Assembly: GCF_001294645.1 (NCBI RefSeq)
Contig: NZ_CP011868.1
Location: forward strand, 2,170,001 to 2,234,000
Source of the DNA: Pseudonocardia sp. HH130629-09
Lineage (GTDB): Bacteria; Actinomycetota; Actinomycetes; Mycobacteriales; Pseudonocardiaceae
Direction: 5' to 3'
Length of the DNA: 64,000 nucleotides
Shown here: piece by piece, positions 44,628 through 52,989 of the stretch
How positions within the stretch are numbered: the first letter of the stretch is position 1
Layout of the letters: every line of letters starts with the position of its first letter
Made by a program: the position numbers and the translations under genes
The notes under the pieces: model-generated
The model's input: only the letters and a program-made list of their open reading frames with translations
The model's database searches: none
What the model was told of the DNA's origin: nothing

Positions 44628-45752
44628 GTGAACAAGCGCCCTGACCACGGACGACGTCGTCCTAGCCAACCGAGGGTGTCGGTGATCGTGCCGACCCGCA
44701 ACGAAGCACGGAACCTCGAGGTGGTGCTGCCGGCCGTCGCGGCCGTGCGTCCCGCCGTGCACGAGGTCATCGTCGTCGACGGCGACTCCCGGGACGGCAC
44801 CGTCGAGACCGCACGCCGTGTGCTGCCCGGCGTCCGGATCGTCCGCCAGACCCGCAAGGGCAAGGGCAATGCGATGGCCTGCGGGTTCGCCGCGGCCACC
44901 GGGGACGCGATCGTCATGTTCGACGCGGACGGCTCCGCCGACCCGCAGGAGATCCCGCGCTTCGTGGCCGCGCTCGTCGACGGCGCCGACTTCGCAAAGG
45001 GCAGCCGGTTCACCAAGGGCGGCGGCAGCGACGACATCACGCTGCTCCGCAAGGGTGGCAACGCCGGGCTGAACCTGATCGCGAACACGCTGTTCGGCAC
45101 CCGCTACAGCGATCTCTGCTATGGCTACAACGCCTTCTGGGCCGACATCCTGCCGCTGCTGGACCTGCCCGCGGTCGACATGCCCCCACACCCGGACGGC
45201 GGGATGTACTGGGGCGACGGGTTCGAGATCGAGACGGTCCTGAACTGCCGCGTCGCCGCCGCCGGTCTGACGATCACCGAGGTCCCCTCGGTGGAGAAGG
45301 AGCGGATGTTCGGCGAGACGAACCTGCGCACCTTCGCCGACGGCACCCGCGTCCTGCGGACCCTCGCCGCCGAGCGGCGTCGCGCCGGTCGCGAGGACCG
45401 GCCCGCCGTCCCCGGCCCCGCGGCGGTCGCCCCGCCCGCCGGACACCCGGCGGCGCCCACTACCCCGCCCACGGGGCCGGTGCCGCCCACGACGCCGGAC
45501 CGGACGGTCCCGCCGGCCCACCAGCGACGCCCGGCCCCGCGGCCGCGCGCCGACGCCCCGGCCCCGCAGCGCCGGCAGCAGCCGTCGCGACCGGCCCCGC
45601 AGCCGCAGCCCGGCACCGCCCAGCCCGGCCCGCCGCAGCCGGCCCCGTCGCCGGTCGCCCGCGAGCAGCGCCCCGTCGGCGCCGAGCGGGACGGGTCCGC
45701 CCGTCCCGAGCGGACCGGTGTGCGGTACGCATGGGGGGAAGAGGCGTCCTGA
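44628..45752 (+). CDS. Family 2 glycosyltransferase with Pro-rich C-terminal tail
   Basis: 374 residues. The GT-A domain (about 18-245) has VSVIVPTRNEARNLEVVLPAV, VVDGDSRDGT, the donor/metal motif FDADGSADP, and the dolichyl-phosphate-mannose-synthase-like GFEIETVL and SVEKERMFGETN. From about residue 250 the protein is a disordered Pro/Ala/Gln-rich tail of roughly 120 residues ending in RYAWGEEAS. GTG at 44628 follows GGGGGAGAG; the longer open frame upstream lacks family character. It opens the five-gene plus-strand polysaccharide set. Confidence 0.82.
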   Translation: MNKRPDHGRRRPSQPRVSVIVPTRNEARNLEVVLPAVAAVRPAVHEVIVVDGDSRDGTVETARRVLPGVRIVRQTRKGKGNAMACGFAAATGDAIVMFDADGSADPQEIPRFVAALVDGADFAKGSRFTKGGGSDDITLLRKGGNAGLNLIANTLFGTRYSDLCYGYNAFWADILPLLDLPAVDMPPHPDGGMYWGDGFEIETVLNCRVAAAGLTITEVPSVEKERMFGETNLRTFADGTRVLRTLAAERRRAGREDRPAVPGPAAVAPPAGHPAAPTTPPTGPVPPTTPDRTVPPAHQRRPAPRPRADAPAPQRRQQPSRPAPQPQPGTAQPGPPQPAPSPVAREQRPVGAERDGSARPERTGVRYAWGEEAS

Positions 45753-45852
45753 ACGCCCCGGGACCGGATCGACCCGGTCCACGCCCCACCGGCACCCGTC
45801 CCACGGGGGACGTCGTGCCGGGAGAACCACCAGTGAAGAGGAGTGAGCCGCG

Positions 45853-46230
45853 GTGAGCGTGCAGTCCGCAGCAGAGCTGACCCGCGCGAGGACCGCGCGG
45901 CGGTACGTCGCGATCCTGCTCGTCCTCGCCGGCATCGTCGCCTGCGGACTGAACGTCGCCGGGGTCACCGGGGGCGCGTTGGGCGAGTTCCGGCTGCTGG
46001 TCACCATCGGCTTCCTGCTGCTCGGCCCAGGCTGGGCCGCCGCGGGATTCCTGCGCCGCGCGCCCGCCGCGCACGTCTGGCTGCTGACCCTCGGGGTCGG
46101 CACCGCCGTCACCCTGATCGGCGGCCAGCTCATGGTCAGCCTGGGGCTCTGGTACCCGAGCGTCGCCCTGTTCGCCGTCACGCTCCTGTCGGTCCCGTTC
46201 CTGCTGCGCCACGCCGTGGTGGCCCAGTGA
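45853..46230 (+). CDS. Small four-helix membrane protein, unknown function
   Basis: 125 residues with four predicted membrane segments (YVAILLVLAGIVACGLNVAG, FRLLVTIGFLLLGPGWAAA, WLLTLGVGTAVTLIGGQLMV, SVALFAVTLLSVPFLL). I do not recognise a family. GTG at 45853 follows AAGAGGAG. It sits between a GT2 gene and the flippase gene, so a role in polysaccharide assembly or export is likely but is inferred only from position. Confidence 0.65.
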   Translation: MSVQSAAELTRARTARRYVAILLVLAGIVACGLNVAGVTGGALGEFRLLVTIGFLLLGPGWAAAGFLRRAPAAHVWLLTLGVGTAVTLIGGQLMVSLGLWYPSVALFAVTLLSVPFLLRHAVVAQ

Positions 46231-46243
46231 GCGGGACCTTCCG

Positions 46244-47791
46244 GTGAGGCCGGTCGGGCCGGCGCATCCCCGCCCCGCCGCGGGGACGCCCGGTCCCGGC
46301 CCCGTCCCCGGACCGCACGCGAGGGGCGTCGACCCGGAAGCCCCGACCCAGCGTCTGTCCACGGCGCACGCCAGGGCGCACTCGCGCCGCAACGCCGAGC
46401 AGCACACCGAGTTCCTGCCCCCGCTGGTCGGGCTGCGCGGGCCCGGTGAGAACCCGCCGACCCCGCCGCCCACCCCATCACCCGGAGCGGGCGGCGGAGG
46501 CGGCGACGGCGACGGCGAGCAGGTCCCGGACCGCAACGGCGGCATCGGTGACGGCATCGCCCTGACCCTGTGCTCGGGCTTCGGCTCGGTCGCCGGGCTG
46601 CTCGGCGTGCTGATCGCGACCCGGATCATGCCGCAGTCCGAGGTGGGCCGGGCCTCGGAGTTCGTGTCGGCCTTCCAGCTGATCGGCGGCGTCGCCCAGC
46701 TCAACCTGGGGCTCGCGCTGCTGCGCTGGCTCCCCGGGGCCGGCCGCAAGTCGGTCCGGCTGACCTTCGGCTCGCTCCTGCTGATCATGCCGCTGTCCGG
46801 GCTGATCGGCCTGATCTACGGCACGCTCGTGCCCCGGGTCGCGGAGGCCGCCGGCGGCGGATCGTTCGGCTGGGGACTGGTCGTCCTGGTCCTGACCTGC
46901 GCCGGCTGGTGCGTGTTCGTCGTCCACGACTTCGTCATGGTCGCCATCGGGCGGCCGTGGGTGGCGGTGTGGCGCAACGGCACCTTCGCCGTGACCCGGA
47001 TCGTGCTGCTGCTGGCGCTGGGCAGCACGCTCGCGTCCGAGGCGCTGGTGCTGTCCTGGGCGATCCCGGTCGTGCTGTGGATCGCGGCGGGCACCGTGCT
47101 GCTCTGGTTCATGGTGCGGCGCTTCGCCCGCGCCGGCGGGCCGGGCACGCTCCCGTCGCGCCCGGAGATGATCGCGTTCCTCGCGCCGACCGCGTTGGCG
47201 CAGTGCGGCAACGCGCTGCTCTACAACCAGGTCCCGTTGTTCGCGAACTTCCGGATGGGCAACGAGATCGGCGCGGTCTTCTTCATCTGCTGGCAGGCGG
47301 TGACCGTCATCGACCTGGCCGCGACGTTCTTCACCAACTCGCTGACCGTGCAGACCGCCCGGGAGCCGCACCGCGCCGAGGAGTTCGCCCGCGTCGCACG
47401 GCGCCGGATGCTCCTGCTGTTCGTCCCGGCGCTCGGACTCGGCGCGGCACTGGGCTACCCGGTGCTGTCGCTGCTCGGGGAGGGCTACGCGCCCGGCGCC
47501 CCGGCGCTGGCCGTGCTCATGGGCGGGCTGTTCTTCCGGCTGATCGTCGTGTTCGAGCTCGCCCGCCGCCAGGCCGACGGCGACGGGATGGGCTACGCGA
47601 AGATCCAGTTGCTCAACACCGGCCTGGTCGTGGCCTTCGCCGGTCTGGTCCCGCTGCCCGAGCCCGGGACCGCGTCGGTCAGCATGACCATGCTGCCGGT
47701 CGTCCTCGGCTACGTCGGCGCGCAGGTCCTCTGCGCGCTGGCACTCAGATTCGTCCCGGCGTGTGGAACCGCCGGAGCACACCGGAGGTGA
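46244..47791 (+). CDS. Polysaccharide flippase-like (MOP/Wzx-type) membrane protein
   Basis: 515 residues. A disordered Pro/Gly-rich N-terminal region of about 100 residues is followed by 12 or so hydrophobic segments in the pattern of oligosaccharide flippases of the MOP superfamily (IALTLCSGFGSVAGLLGVLIA, SEVGRASEFVSAFQLIGGVAQL, FVPALGLGAALGYPVLSLLGEGY). It would move lipid-linked glycan units across the membrane. GTG at 46244 is taken from the end of the preceding gene (13 nt gap); starts within the disordered region are also possible. Its end overlaps the upstream region of the next gene. Confidence 0.75.
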   Translation: MRPVGPAHPRPAAGTPGPGPVPGPHARGVDPEAPTQRLSTAHARAHSRRNAEQHTEFLPPLVGLRGPGENPPTPPPTPSPGAGGGGGDGDGEQVPDRNGGIGDGIALTLCSGFGSVAGLLGVLIATRIMPQSEVGRASEFVSAFQLIGGVAQLNLGLALLRWLPGAGRKSVRLTFGSLLLIMPLSGLIGLIYGTLVPRVAEAAGGGSFGWGLVVLVLTCAGWCVFVVHDFVMVAIGRPWVAVWRNGTFAVTRIVLLLALGSTLASEALVLSWAIPVVLWIAAGTVLLWFMVRRFARAGGPGTLPSRPEMIAFLAPTALAQCGNALLYNQVPLFANFRMGNEIGAVFFICWQAVTVIDLAATFFTNSLTVQTAREPHRAEEFARVARRRMLLLFVPALGLGAALGYPVLSLLGEGYAPGAPALAVLMGGLFFRLIVVFELARRQADGDGMGYAKIQLLNTGLVVAFAGLVPLPEPGTASVSMTMLPVVLGYVGAQVLCALALRFVPACGTAGAHRR

Positions 47792-47795
47792 AGTC

Positions 47796-49865
47796 GTGAC
47801 GTCGGAGACCCGCCGGACGGGCGGCCCCGGCCCGTCAACCCGCGGCCACCGCGGCGAGGAGCCCGCCGTCGCGCGGACCCGCGTCGCGGAGGAGAGCGCG
47901 AGCGAGCGGACCCAGTTCGTCACGCCGCCGGGTCCGGACTCGCCGACCATGGCCGTCCGCGGCCCGGTCCCGCGCCCGCCCGGTGACGGTCCGCCGCCGC
48001 CTCCGCCGCCCGCCCCGGAGACCGCCGAGCCGCTGTCCCCGCTGTGGGTCTGGGGCGCCCCGGTCCTGGCCGTGCTCGCGGTGCTGCTGCTGCCCGTCGC
48101 CGCGGCGACGACCGACCTGTCCGACCTGGGCGGCTGGGGCCTGGCCCCGGCGCTGAGCCCGTTCGCGTGGGTGGCCCTGCTGCTCGCGATCGGGGCCTGC
48201 CTGGTCGAGCTGTGGTCGCGCCGGCCGCGGATCCCGATGCTGGGTGCCGCGACGGGTGTGCTGCTGCTGTGCTCCACCGGTCTGCCCTCGGTCGTGCAGC
48301 CCCAGGCCCGGTTCACCACTGCGTGGCTGATCTCCGGCTTCGTCGACGCCGTGGCCAGCAACAACGGTGTCCCGCCCACCGGTGTGGACGCCCGGTTCTT
48401 CTGGCCGGCGTTCTTCGCCCAGTGGGCGTGGATCCGCGACGCCGCGGGCGCCGACCAGCTCGACACGGTCCTGCGCTGGTACCCGCCCGCCGTCACCGCG
48501 GTGTGGGCGATCGGTGTCTACGCGCTCGCCCGCTCGATGCTCGGGGGCACCCGCGCACCGTGGGTGGCGGCCTGGCTGTTCATCGGCCTGAACTGGATCG
48601 AACAGGACTACTTCTCGCCGCAGGCGACCGCGATCGTGCTGCTGCTGACGGTGCTGACCTTCGCGCTCGGCCCCCTGGCCACCCGTCGCGTCGACAACGC
48701 AGGTGCCGCGGGCTGGCCACGGGCGCACCGTGGGGCACCACCGCTGCCACGGTGGCGGCGCTGGCTGGTGTCGGCGTTGACCCCGCCGAACACACCGACG
48801 CTGCCCGCCCGGCAGCTGCTGCTGATCTACTTCTGCGCGGCGCTGTGCGTGATCGCGGTGGCCCCGGCCCACCAGCTGACCCCGTTCGCCATCATCGGCC
48901 AGCTGGCCGTACTGGCGATCGTGGGCCGGTTCCGCGGCCGCGGGCTGGTGATCGTCGCGATCGCCGCGGTGGCGGTGTTCGTGCTGATCGGCGCCCGCGA
49001 CTTCTGGATGAACCAGATCAGCATGATCATCGGCAGTGGCGACGAGGGCAGCGCGCTGCAGGCCGGCGTCGCCGACCGGTTCCAGGGCGACACGGGCCAG
49101 CTGGTGGGCAAGGGGCTCCGGGTCGTCATGACCGGCCTGACCTACGTCATCGGCTTCGCCGGTGCCTGGGTCTACTGGCGCCGCCGTCGCGACCTCGTGC
49201 CGATCCTGCTGGCGATCATCCCGATGGGCATGGCGGTCGTGCAGAGCTACGGCGGCGAGCTGCTCCTGCGCGTGCTGCTCTACGGCCTGCCGATCCTGTC
49301 GATCCTGGCCGTCGACGCGCTGCGGGCCTTCGCCCGGGTCGACCGCAAACGCGAACGGCTGCTCGCGGTGGGCATGGTGGTGGTCTTCGGTCTGCTGATC
49401 TTCATCCGCGGCGGCAACGAGGCCTACACCGACGTCACGACCGAGGACGTCCAGATGACCCGCAAGGCCTACGACGAGGCGCCGCCCGGCGCGACGGTGC
49501 AGCCGTTGTCGACGGTCGGGCCGTACGCCCTGGAGGGCGTCGGCGAGCACAACAACATGGCCTCGGGCGGTCAGGGCTGCGCGGTCCTCGCCGCGGACCC
49601 GTTCCGCTGCATCGACCAGGTCCAGCCGCAGACGCTGCTGTTCTATCCGGCGATCGAGAAGCAGGGCGTCGTCCTGAACGACCGCCAGCCGGGCTGGACG
49701 CTCGAGATCCGCAACCAGCTGATCGCGTCGGGCCAGTACCGCGCGACCTACGAGAGCGGCTTCGACGCGATCCTGGTGCGCAACGACCCGCCCCCGGCGC
49801 CGGGTGTCCCGGCACCGGCGACGGGCCCGGCCCCGGCGGCCGGCGGGGAGGTGCCGAACCCGTGA
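47796..49865 (+). CDS. Large polytopic membrane protein of the polysaccharide locus
   Basis: 689 residues. An N-terminal disordered region of about 75 residues (Thr/Arg, then a Pro-rich run) precedes ten or more membrane helices, interrupted by a long extracytoplasmic loop with FFWPAFFAQWAWIRDAAG, and a C-terminal soluble domain of about 150 residues after the last helix (GMVVVFGLLIFIRGG). The layout resembles GT-C-type glycosyltransferases or Wzy-like polymerases, but I see no decisive motif (the expected DE/ED pair was not found), so the activity is open. GTG at 47796 has GGAGGTGAA just upstream. The next gene overlaps it by 4 nt. Confidence 0.65.
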   Translation: MTSETRRTGGPGPSTRGHRGEEPAVARTRVAEESASERTQFVTPPGPDSPTMAVRGPVPRPPGDGPPPPPPPAPETAEPLSPLWVWGAPVLAVLAVLLLPVAAATTDLSDLGGWGLAPALSPFAWVALLLAIGACLVELWSRRPRIPMLGAATGVLLLCSTGLPSVVQPQARFTTAWLISGFVDAVASNNGVPPTGVDARFFWPAFFAQWAWIRDAAGADQLDTVLRWYPPAVTAVWAIGVYALARSMLGGTRAPWVAAWLFIGLNWIEQDYFSPQATAIVLLLTVLTFALGPLATRRVDNAGAAGWPRAHRGAPPLPRWRRWLVSALTPPNTPTLPARQLLLIYFCAALCVIAVAPAHQLTPFAIIGQLAVLAIVGRFRGRGLVIVAIAAVAVFVLIGARDFWMNQISMIIGSGDEGSALQAGVADRFQGDTGQLVGKGLRVVMTGLTYVIGFAGAWVYWRRRRDLVPILLAIIPMGMAVVQSYGGELLLRVLLYGLPILSILAVDALRAFARVDRKRERLLAVGMVVVFGLLIFIRGGNEAYTDVTTEDVQMTRKAYDEAPPGATVQPLSTVGPYALEGVGEHNNMASGGQGCAVLAADPFRCIDQVQPQTLLFYPAIEKQGVVLNDRQPGWTLEIRNQLIASGQYRATYESGFDAILVRNDPPPAPGVPAPATGPAPAAGGEVPNP

Positions 49866-50185
49866 ACGGATTCCTCCTGACCTGGCTCGCCTTCGGCCTG
49901 ATGCTGGCGGTCTTCGCCGCCCGCGCCTGGGTGGTGGAGACCAGCCGTGGCCGGCTGGTCACCAGCGGGTCCGCGCAACGCGGACTCACCGCGGCCGCCG
50001 TCGCCTCAGTGGCACTGTTGATCGTGATGCTGACCCTCAACGGCGGTGTCGAGCTGGTCGAGCTCGTCTCGGGCGGTCAGGCCGACGTGACCCAGCCCGC
50101 CGAACCGGTGCCCGGGCAGGATGCGGCGGTCCCGATCCAGCCGCAGGCCCCGGCACCCGCTGCCCCCGCGGCCCCGGCCAACTGA
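49862..50185 (+). CDS. Small membrane protein with Pro/Ala-rich tail
   Basis: 107 residues with two membrane helices (FLLTWLAFGLMLAVFAARAW and LTAAAVASVALLIVMLTLNGG) and an extracytoplasmic tail of about 40 residues rich in Pro, Ala and Gln. The GTG start overlaps the stop of the large membrane protein (GTGA, 49862-49865), so the two are coupled and probably form a complex. I do not recognise a family. It is the last gene of the polysaccharide set and is followed by a very strong hairpin. Confidence 0.65.
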   Translation: MNGFLLTWLAFGLMLAVFAARAWVVETSRGRLVTSGSAQRGLTAAAVASVALLIVMLTLNGGVELVELVSGGQADVTQPAEPVPGQDAAVPIQPQAPAPAAPAAPAN

Positions 50186-50199
50186 CCGGTCCGCGAACC

Positions 50200-50237
50200 A
50201 CGAGGGCCCCGGCGCCGTACGGCGCCGGGGCCCTCGT
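50200..50237. terminator. Strong palindromic terminator
   Basis: Perfect 17-bp arms (50200-50216 and 50221-50237) around GTAC, between the convergent polysaccharide operon and succinate-semialdehyde dehydrogenase gene. No T-tract. Confidence 0.8.
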
Positions 50238-50249
50238 CCGTGCGCGTGG

Positions 50250-51722
50250 TCAGCCGCTGTAGCCGATGGCCACGTACTTGGTCTCGAGGAACTCGTCGAT
50301 GCCGATGGCGCCGCCCTCGCGACCCAGCCCGGACTCCTTCACCCCGCCGAACGGGGCTGCCGGGTTCGACACCAGCCCGGTGTTGAGCCCGATCATGCCG
50401 CTCTCGAGGTTCTCGGCGATGTGCAGCGCCCGGTTCAGGTCACGCGTGTACACGTAGTTGACCAGGCCGAACTCGGTCGCGTTGGCCGCGGCCAACGCCT
50501 CGTCGGCGGTGTCGACGACGGTGATCGGCGCGACCGGGCCGAAGATCTCCTCGTGGTTGAGTCGGGAGTCGACCGGCACGTCGGTGAGCACGGTCGGCGG
50601 GTAGAAGTAGCCCGGCCCGTCCTGGGCCTTCCCGCCGAGCGCGACCGAGGCGCCCGCGGCGACGGCGTCGGCGACCAGGTCGGTGACCTTGTCCCGGCTC
50701 TTGGCGTCGATCAGCGGGCCGACGTTCACGCCCTCCTCGGTGCCGCGACCGACTTTGAGCGCACCCATCCGTTCGGCGAGCTTGGCGGTGAACGCCTCGG
50801 CGACGCCGCGCTGGACGTAGAACCGGTTCGCCGCGGTGCAGGCCTCGCCCATGTTCCGCATCTTGGCGATCATGGCGCCCTCGACGGCGGCGTCGACGTC
50901 GGCGTCGTCGAGCACGATGAACGAGGCGTTGCCACCCAGCTCCAGCGACGAGCGCATGACCTTGTCCGCGGCCTGGGCCAGCAGCAGCTTCCCGACCGGG
51001 GTGGACCCGGTGAACGACATCTTCCGGGCGCGGCCGTCGCGCAGGATCGGCTCGATGACCGCGCCGGCGTCGGTGGCGTTGATGACGTTCAGGGCGCCGT
51101 CGGGCAGGCCCGCGTCGGCCAGCACCTGCGCGAACGCGAGCATCGTCAGCGGTGTCTGCGGTGCGGGCTTGATCACCGAGGCGCAGCCGGCGGCGACCGC
51201 CGGGGCGATCTTGCGGGTGCCCATGGCCAGCGGGAAGTTCCACGGGGTGACGAACACGCAGACCCCGACGGGCTGGCGGACGGTGAGGAAGCGGGTCTGG
51301 CCGTTCGGGGCGACCTGGTAGCCGCCGTCGATGCGCACGGCCTCCTCGGAGAACCAGCGGAGGAACTCCGAGGCGTAGGTGACCTCACCCTTGGCCTCGG
51401 CGAAGGGCTTGCCCATCTCCAGGGTCATGAGCAGGGCCAGGTCGTCGATCCGCTCGTGGAGCAGGTCGTAGGCGCGGCGCAGGATCTCGCTGCGCTCCCG
51501 TGGTGCCATCGCGGCGATCGTGGGCTGCGCGGCGTGCGCGGCGGCGAGGGCGTCCATGCCGTCGGCGGGGGAGGCGTCGGCGACCTCGGTCAGGACCTCT
51601 CCGGTGGACGGATCCTCGACCTTCGCGGTCGCACCGTTCTCCGCCTGCCGCCACTGGCCGCCGATGAACAGGCCGGTGGGGACGGCATCCAGCACCCTGC
51701 GCTCGTCAGCATTGGTGGTCAT
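50250..51722 (-). CDS. gabD: NAD(P)-dependent succinate-semialdehyde dehydrogenase
   Basis: A 490-residue aldehyde dehydrogenase with catalytic Cys295 (NMGEACTAANRF), general base Glu261 (LELGG), and VTPWNFPLAMGTRKIAPA in the NAD-binding domain. FGLVNYVYTRDLNRAL and the C-terminal PFGGVKESGLGREGG are typical of SSADH rather than betaine-aldehyde enzymes. It oxidises succinate semialdehyde to succinate in the GABA shunt or in the catabolism of 4-hydroxybutyrate. ATG at 51722. It is divergent from the acyl-CoA dehydrogenase pair across 73 nt. Confidence 0.88.
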   Translation of the reverse strand: MTTNADERRVLDAVPTGLFIGGQWRQAENGATAKVEDPSTGEVLTEVADASPADGMDALAAAHAAQPTIAAMAPRERSEILRRAYDLLHERIDDLALLMTLEMGKPFAEAKGEVTYASEFLRWFSEEAVRIDGGYQVAPNGQTRFLTVRQPVGVCVFVTPWNFPLAMGTRKIAPAVAAGCASVIKPAPQTPLTMLAFAQVLADAGLPDGALNVINATDAGAVIEPILRDGRARKMSFTGSTPVGKLLLAQAADKVMRSSLELGGNASFIVLDDADVDAAVEGAMIAKMRNMGEACTAANRFYVQRGVAEAFTAKLAERMGALKVGRGTEEGVNVGPLIDAKSRDKVTDLVADAVAAGASVALGGKAQDGPGYFYPPTVLTDVPVDSRLNHEEIFGPVAPITVVDTADEALAAANATEFGLVNYVYTRDLNRALHIAENLESGMIGLNTGLVSNPAAPFGGVKESGLGREGGAIGIDEFLETKYVAIGYSG

Positions 51723-51782
51723 GCCCGGAACGTACCCCGGTGAGTCGGCCCATAGACACCGGCGGCGTCGGCGGGGCTGGGT

Positions 51783-51788
51783 CATGAT
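51783..51788 (+). promoter_or_regulatory. Candidate -10 (CATGAT) for the acyl-CoA dehydrogenase pair
   Basis: CATGAT lies 7 nt before the GTG at 51796, the same arrangement as at other leaderless candidates in this window. Confidence 0.4.
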
Positions 51789-51795
51789 GAGGCCC

Positions 51796-52989
51796 GTGGC
51801 AGTGACATCGACAGCGGCAGCGACGCTGCCCGAGCTCGTGCCCGACCCGGTCGAGCTCCCCGCCGGGCTGGCGGACCTGCGGGCCGAGGTCCGGTCCTTC
51901 CTCGATGAGGAGCGCGACGCCGATCGCTGGACCCCGCGTGCGGACGTGTGGCTCTCCGGCTGGGACGAGTCGTTCTCGCGGCGGCTGGGGGAGCGCGGCT
52001 GGCTCGGTATGACCATCCCCACCGAGTACGGCGGGCACGGCCGCACCGCGCTGGAGCGCTACGTCGTCACCGAGGAGCTGCTCGCCGCGGGCGCCCCGGT
52101 GGCCGCGCACTGGATCGCCGACCGCCAGATCGGGCCGTCGCTGCTGCGCCACGGCACCGAGGAGCAGCGTCGCGCGTTCCTGCCCGGCATCGCCCGCGGC
52201 GAGGTGTACTTCGGCATCGGCATGTCCGAACCGGACTCCGGCTCCGACCTGGCGTCGGTGCGGACCCGGGCGACCCGCGTCGACGGCGGGTGGCGGCTGT
52301 CGGGCACCAAGGTCTGGACCTCCGGCGCCCACCACGCGCACGCGTTCTTCGCGCTGGTGCGCACCGAGCCGCGCGACGACGCCCACCGGCACGCGGGCCT
52401 GTCCCAGTTCCTGGTCGAGCTGGACTCGCCCGGGGTGGAGATCCGCCCGATCCCGCTGCTCACCGGGGCGCACCACTTCAACGAGGTCCGCTTCGACGAC
52501 GTGTTCATCCCGGACTCGCGGGTCTTCGGCGAGATCGGCAACGGCTGGGCCCAGGTCACCGGCGAGCTGGCGTTCGAGCGGTCCGGACCGGAGCGGTTCC
52601 TGTCGACCTACCCGCTGCTGTCGTCGCTGGTCGGAGAGCTGACCGCGGCGTCGGGCGGTGTCGACACCGGCACCCGGCGCCGGGTCGGGTCGCTGGTGTC
52701 GCGGCTGTGGACGCTGCGGGCCATGTCGCTGGCCGTCGCCGGGGCACTGGAGTCGGGTGAGGCGCCCGAGCTGGCCGCGGCCCTGGTCAAGGACCTCGGC
52801 ACCCGCTTCGAGAATGAGATCGTCGACGCCGCCCGGCTGCTGGTCGACATCCCACCGGACCCCGGCGCGGAGTCCGGGTTCGCCCGGCTGCTCGCCGACG
52901 CCGTGCTGCACGCGCCCGGGTTCACCCTGCGCGGCGGTACCAACGAGGTCCTGCGCGGCATCGTCGCGCGGGGGATGGGACTGCGCTGA
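51796..52989 (+). CDS. Acyl-CoA dehydrogenase, first subunit of a probable two-subunit enzyme
   Basis: 397 residues with the acyl-CoA dehydrogenase fold. FGIGMSEPDSGSDLASV and the FAD beta domain (GTKVWTSGAHHAHAFFALVRT) are clear, and GGTNEVLRGIVARGMGL near the C-terminus covers the usual FAD/quaternary contact. The adjacent 1-nt-overlapping gene encodes a second, shorter homologue, as for the mycobacterial FadE pairs that form alpha2-beta2 enzymes acting on steroid or branched acyl-CoA side chains. GTG at 51796 is set by the CATGAT-N7 promoter pattern; two ATGs at 51784 and 51787 are alternatives. Confidence 0.83.
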   Translation: MAVTSTAAATLPELVPDPVELPAGLADLRAEVRSFLDEERDADRWTPRADVWLSGWDESFSRRLGERGWLGMTIPTEYGGHGRTALERYVVTEELLAAGAPVAAHWIADRQIGPSLLRHGTEEQRRAFLPGIARGEVYFGIGMSEPDSGSDLASVRTRATRVDGGWRLSGTKVWTSGAHHAHAFFALVRTEPRDDAHRHAGLSQFLVELDSPGVEIRPIPLLTGAHHFNEVRFDDVFIPDSRVFGEIGNGWAQVTGELAFERSGPERFLSTYPLLSSLVGELTAASGGVDTGTRRRVGSLVSRLWTLRAMSLAVAGALESGEAPELAAALVKDLGTRFENEIVDAARLLVDIPPDPGAESGFARLLADAVLHAPGFTLRGGTNEVLRGIVARGMGLR

